From: Nitrospirota bacterium
GTDB taxonomy: Bacteria; Nitrospirota; Nitrospiria; Nitrospirales; Nitrospiraceae
Direction: 5' to 3'
DNA: 6,222 nucleotides
NCBI GenBank assembly: GCA_004296865.1
Contig: SCVQ01000267.1
Span: forward strand, 1 to 6,222
Shown here in pieces: positions 4,458 through 6,222 of this stretch. Numbering within the stretch: the stretch's first letter is position 1; every line of letters starts with the position of its first letter. The notes under the pieces were generated by a model. That model was not told where the DNA came from and searched no databases. It saw only the letters and a program-made list of their open reading frames with translations. The position numbers were made by a program, and so were the translations under genes.

Positions 4458-4901
4458 ATGAAATATTTTGCCTATGCCGACAATTTGAATCCCACTCAGC
4501 TAAAAAAGCGAGCCCCGGAACATCGGTTCATCTGCAGGGCCTATCTCCCCGACCATACGATTCAATTCTGTCGCTGGTCATCACAGTGGAGGTGCGGACT
4601 TGGCAGTGTATCGCCGTCACCCGGCGAGCAAGTCTGGGGCATCGTATTGGAAATCACGGAAGAAGACCTCAAACTCCTCGATGAGCTTGAAGGCGACGTC
4701 CCCCCCGGCGCGTTCCGCCACCTTCCCGTCACGGTCATGACCGAGGAAGGCGAGAAACTGTTTGTGACGACCCACGCGGCCACCCCCATCGGGAAGTTCA
4801 AGCCCAAAGAACATTACCTGGACTGGGTGATCAAGGGAATCACCCATTGGAAACTGCCGGCTGACTGTGTCGAGCAGTGGCGCGCCTACGCGCCGAAATA
4901 A
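4458..4901 (+). CDS. Gamma-glutamylcyclotransferase-like (GGCT/AIG2 fold) protein
   Basis: The 147-residue length and motifs fit the GGCT/AIG2-like family, which cyclises gamma-glutamyl amines to 5-oxoproline and a free amine. The N-terminal loop YFAYADNLNPTQL (3-15) corresponds to the family's YGSNL substrate loop, here with Asp for Ser and Ala for Gly. GLGSVSPSPGEQVWGIVLEI (47-66) matches the core strand block, and LDELEG (74-79) places E78 where the catalytic Glu lies. KEHYLDWVIKG and LPADCVEQW complete the fold. The protein is cytoplasmic, and its substrate is unknown. The start is set at MKYFAYADN because the family begins there. In-frame residues back to 4380 look non-coding and overlap the promoter. 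No Shine-Dalgarno is visible before this ATG (CCTCATAACATT precedes it). It is probably the first gene of a unit with the ferredoxin and moaB genes downstream. Confidence 0.82.
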   Translation: MKYFAYADNLNPTQLKKRAPEHRFICRAYLPDHTIQFCRWSSQWRCGLGSVSPSPGEQVWGIVLEITEEDLKLLDELEGDVPPGAFRHLPVTVMTEEGEKLFVTTHAATPIGKFKPKEHYLDWVIKGITHWKLPADCVEQWRAYAPK

Positions 4902-4994
4902 AGACGTTGCCGGCCATCAGCACACGGTGATCGGTGCGTACTGTACAAAACCAATCACTGAACACTGAGAGACAAGATCAACCAAGGAGAGCAC

Positions 4995-5324
4995 ATGCCG
5001 AAGCCGAAATATCACATCATCATCTGCACGAATACACGTCCCCCCGGACACCCCAAGCCATCCTGCGGCGCTGCCGGCTCACCGGGCCTCCTGATGACGT
5101 TCAATATGGGCCTTATGGAACGGGGCTATCAACCGGGGGAAGTGTTGGTGACCGGGTCAGCCTGCCTGGGGCCTTGCGAACAGGGCCCGACGGTGGTGGT
5201 ATATCCGGATGCAACCTGGTATTCGCAGGTCAAGGAAGCGGACGTGCCCGCGATCCTCGACGAACACATCGGCAAGGGCAAGCCGGTGGAAAAACTCAAA
5301 CCCAATTCGGTTTGGGGCGGGTAG
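4995..5324 (+). CDS. Thioredoxin-like [2Fe-2S] ferredoxin
   Basis: The 109-residue protein is of the thioredoxin-fold [2Fe-2S] ferredoxin type, related to the NuoE-like domain and clostridial/Azotobacter 2Fe-2S carriers. Four cysteines are placed as expected: C11 (HIIICTN), C24 (KPSCGAAGS), and C57 and C61 (GSACLGPCEQGPTVVVYPD). VVVYPDATWYSQVKEADVP (67-85) is the conserved strand and helix that follow. There is no signal peptide, so it is a cytoplasmic electron carrier. AAGGAG five bases before the ATG is a strong ribosome site. The 93-bp gap from the preceding gene shows no clear promoter or terminator, only a GTAC-T-GTAC repeat at 4938-4946. The moaB gene follows after 69 bp. The electron partner is not evident from the context. 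Confidence 0.92.
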   Translation: MPKPKYHIIICTNTRPPGHPKPSCGAAGSPGLLMTFNMGLMERGYQPGEVLVTGSACLGPCEQGPTVVVYPDATWYSQVKEADVPAILDEHIGKGKPVEKLKPNSVWGG

Positions 5325-5332
5325 AAGCAGTC

Positions 5333-5377
5333 AGCCTCCAGCATTCAGCCAACACTCAGGGCTGAGAGCTGAAAGCT
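5333..5377. repeat. CAGC/GCTGA stutter with alternative hairpins
   Basis: Between the ferredoxin and moaB genes, repeated TCAGC units (CAGCCTCCAGCATTCAGCC) face inverted GCTGA units (GGGCTGAGAGCTGAAAGCTT). TCAGCC at 5345-5350 pairs with GGCTGA at 5360-5365. CTCAG at 5355-5359 pairs with CTGAG at 5362-5366, and the two structures exclude each other. No T tract follows. It could modulate read-through into moaB. Confidence 0.45.
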
Positions 5378-5393
5378 TCTGAGCCGGAGAATC

Positions 5394-5906
5394 ATGAGCC
5401 GCCCTGTCCATCAAGAACATAAGGCCCATGCCCCCATGCACATCGGCTGCATGGTGATCACCTGCAGCGATACCCGTACGCCCGACACCGACACCAGCGG
5501 GAAGCTGATCATGCACCTGCTGAAAGACCAGGGTCACGAGGTGGCCGCCTATCACCTCGTCAAGGACGAGCCGGCCCAGATCAAGGCGCTGATCGAGGAG
5601 GGCGCCGACAATCCTTCCGTCCAGGCGATCCTCATCAACGGAGGGACCGGCATCTCCCGCCGGGACTCCACGTTCGAAGCCGTGGATGCGATGTTGGAAA
5701 AGCGGCTGGATGGATTCGGCGAGATCTTCCGGTACCTGACCTATCAAGACATCGGATCACCGGCGATCATGAGCCGGGCCACGGCCGGCCTGTACCGTGG
5801 ACGGATCATCTTCTCCACTCCAGGCTCGGAGGGAGCCGTCAGGCTGGCGATGGAAAAGCTGATCCTGCCCGAACTGGGGCACATGGCCCGGGAAATCGCC
5901 AAGTAG
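5394..5906 (+). CDS. moaB: Molybdenum cofactor biosynthesis protein MoaB (MogA/MoaB family)
   Basis: The 170-residue length equals typical MoaB. The family binds molybdopterin, and active members adenylylate it with ATP, preparing it for molybdenum insertion. The molybdopterin-binding fold is clear: MVITCSDTRTPDTDTSG (20-36), AILINGGTGISRRD (78-91) with the NGGTG nucleotide/pterin loop and following RD, DGFGEIFRYL (106-115), QDIGSPAIMSRATAG (118-132) and TPGSEGAVRLAM (142-153). The protein is cytoplasmic and probably trimeric or hexameric by family. CGGAGA four bases before the ATG is the ribosome site. No other mo-cofactor gene is present, but molybdoenzymes such as nitrite oxidoreductase or nitrate reductase would need the product. 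It converges on the CBS gene with a five-base gap. MogA is the alternative name for this family; length and sequence favour MoaB. Confidence 0.93.
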   Translation: MSRPVHQEHKAHAPMHIGCMVITCSDTRTPDTDTSGKLIMHLLKDQGHEVAAYHLVKDEPAQIKALIEEGADNPSVQAILINGGTGISRRDSTFEAVDAMLEKRLDGFGEIFRYLTYQDIGSPAIMSRATAGLYRGRIIFSTPGSEGAVRLAMEKLILPELGHMAREIAK

Positions 5907-5911
5907 CCCGG

Positions 5912-6222
5912 TCAGTCCTGCGTAATCTTCGGTTCCGACACCCGCTTAAAATATACCAGCAGGTCACGGACGGATACGAGCCCGACCAACCTCCCCTGCT
6001 CCGTCACCCCCAGGTGGCGCACCCCCAGGTCCCCCATCATATCGTGTGCATCCTGGACCGTCCGCATCGACTCGATGGTCACGATCGGGCTCGTCATGAT
6101 GGTGTGCACCGCCAGCTTGCCGAGGTCCTCACCGCCGGCCACGGCCCGCCGGACCACGTCCGTATCGGTCACGATCCCGACCAGCGCCCCGCCTTTGTCA
6201 ACGAACAACGCCCCCACGCGCT
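5912..6222 (-). CDS. CBS-domain pair protein (5' end beyond the window)
   Basis: About 103 C-terminal residues are visible, and the frame stays open to the right edge. Two CBS modules are seen. The tail of the first is VGALFVDKGGALVGIVTDTDVVRR, and the second is nearly complete, from IMTSPIVTIESMRTVQDA through LGVRHLGVTEQGRLVGLVSVRDLL. Paired CBS modules form a Bateman fold that usually binds adenine nucleotides (AMP, ATP, SAM) and controls a partner enzyme or acts alone as an energy sensor. A short charged tail (KRVSEPKITQD) closes the protein, so nothing is fused C-terminally. An N-terminal fusion cannot be excluded because that part is missing. A GTG at 6217 falls inside the first CBS module and is not the real start. 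The gene faces moaB tail to tail. Confidence 0.9.
   Translation of the reverse strand, partial: RVGALFVDKGGALVGIVTDTDVVRRAVAGGEDLGKLAVHTIMTSPIVTIESMRTVQDAHDMMGDLGVRHLGVTEQGRLVGLVSVRDLLVYFKRVSEPKITQD

Overview
The window looks like the end of an assembled contig from a GC-rich free-living bacterium. I suspect a Nitrospira-like (Nitrospirota) nitrite oxidiser. This rests on the gene repertoire (siroheme synthesis, a CcmI/CycH-type cytochrome c maturation domain, small Fe-S carriers, molybdenum cofactor synthesis, an MTH1187-type thiamine-binding protein) and on protein-level familiarity. No marker gene proves it. The first 13 bases are the universal Illumina adapter end, not genomic DNA.

Layout, left to right: the C-terminal end of an unidentified + strand gene; a long imperfect palindrome; two minus-strand genes (thiamine-binding protein, precorrin-2 dehydrogenase family protein) separated by a low-complexity inverted repeat; a 271-bp divergent spacer with a hairpin and a TATAAT box; a + strand membrane-anchored CcmI-like Ig-domain protein; a convergent minus-strand HNH endonuclease; a 191-bp divergent spacer with a perfect 16-bp palindrome; a + strand Rieske ferredoxin; a convergent, tightly coupled minus-strand pair (exported DUF4124 protein, then a single-pass membrane protein); a divergent spacer in which two opposed promoters share one -35 palindrome; a + strand run of gamma-glutamylcyclotransferase-like protein, thioredoxin-like [2Fe-2S] ferredoxin and MoaB; and a convergent minus-strand CBS-domain protein cut by the window end.

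The genes do not form one pathway. They are mostly housekeeping or cofactor genes in short transcription units on alternating strands, with three tail-to-tail junctions of 5 to 20 bp. A shared theme is redox cofactors (siroheme, heme c maturation, Rieske and thioredoxin-fold Fe-S carriers, molybdopterin), which suits a respiratory nitrogen metaboliser. I see no CRISPR array, tRNA, rRNA, insertion sequence, defence island or phage module. The most interesting items are the overlapping divergent promoters near 4357-4410, the 92-bp palindrome near 162-253, the orphan CcmI-type domain, and the two-gene exported/membrane pair of unknown function.
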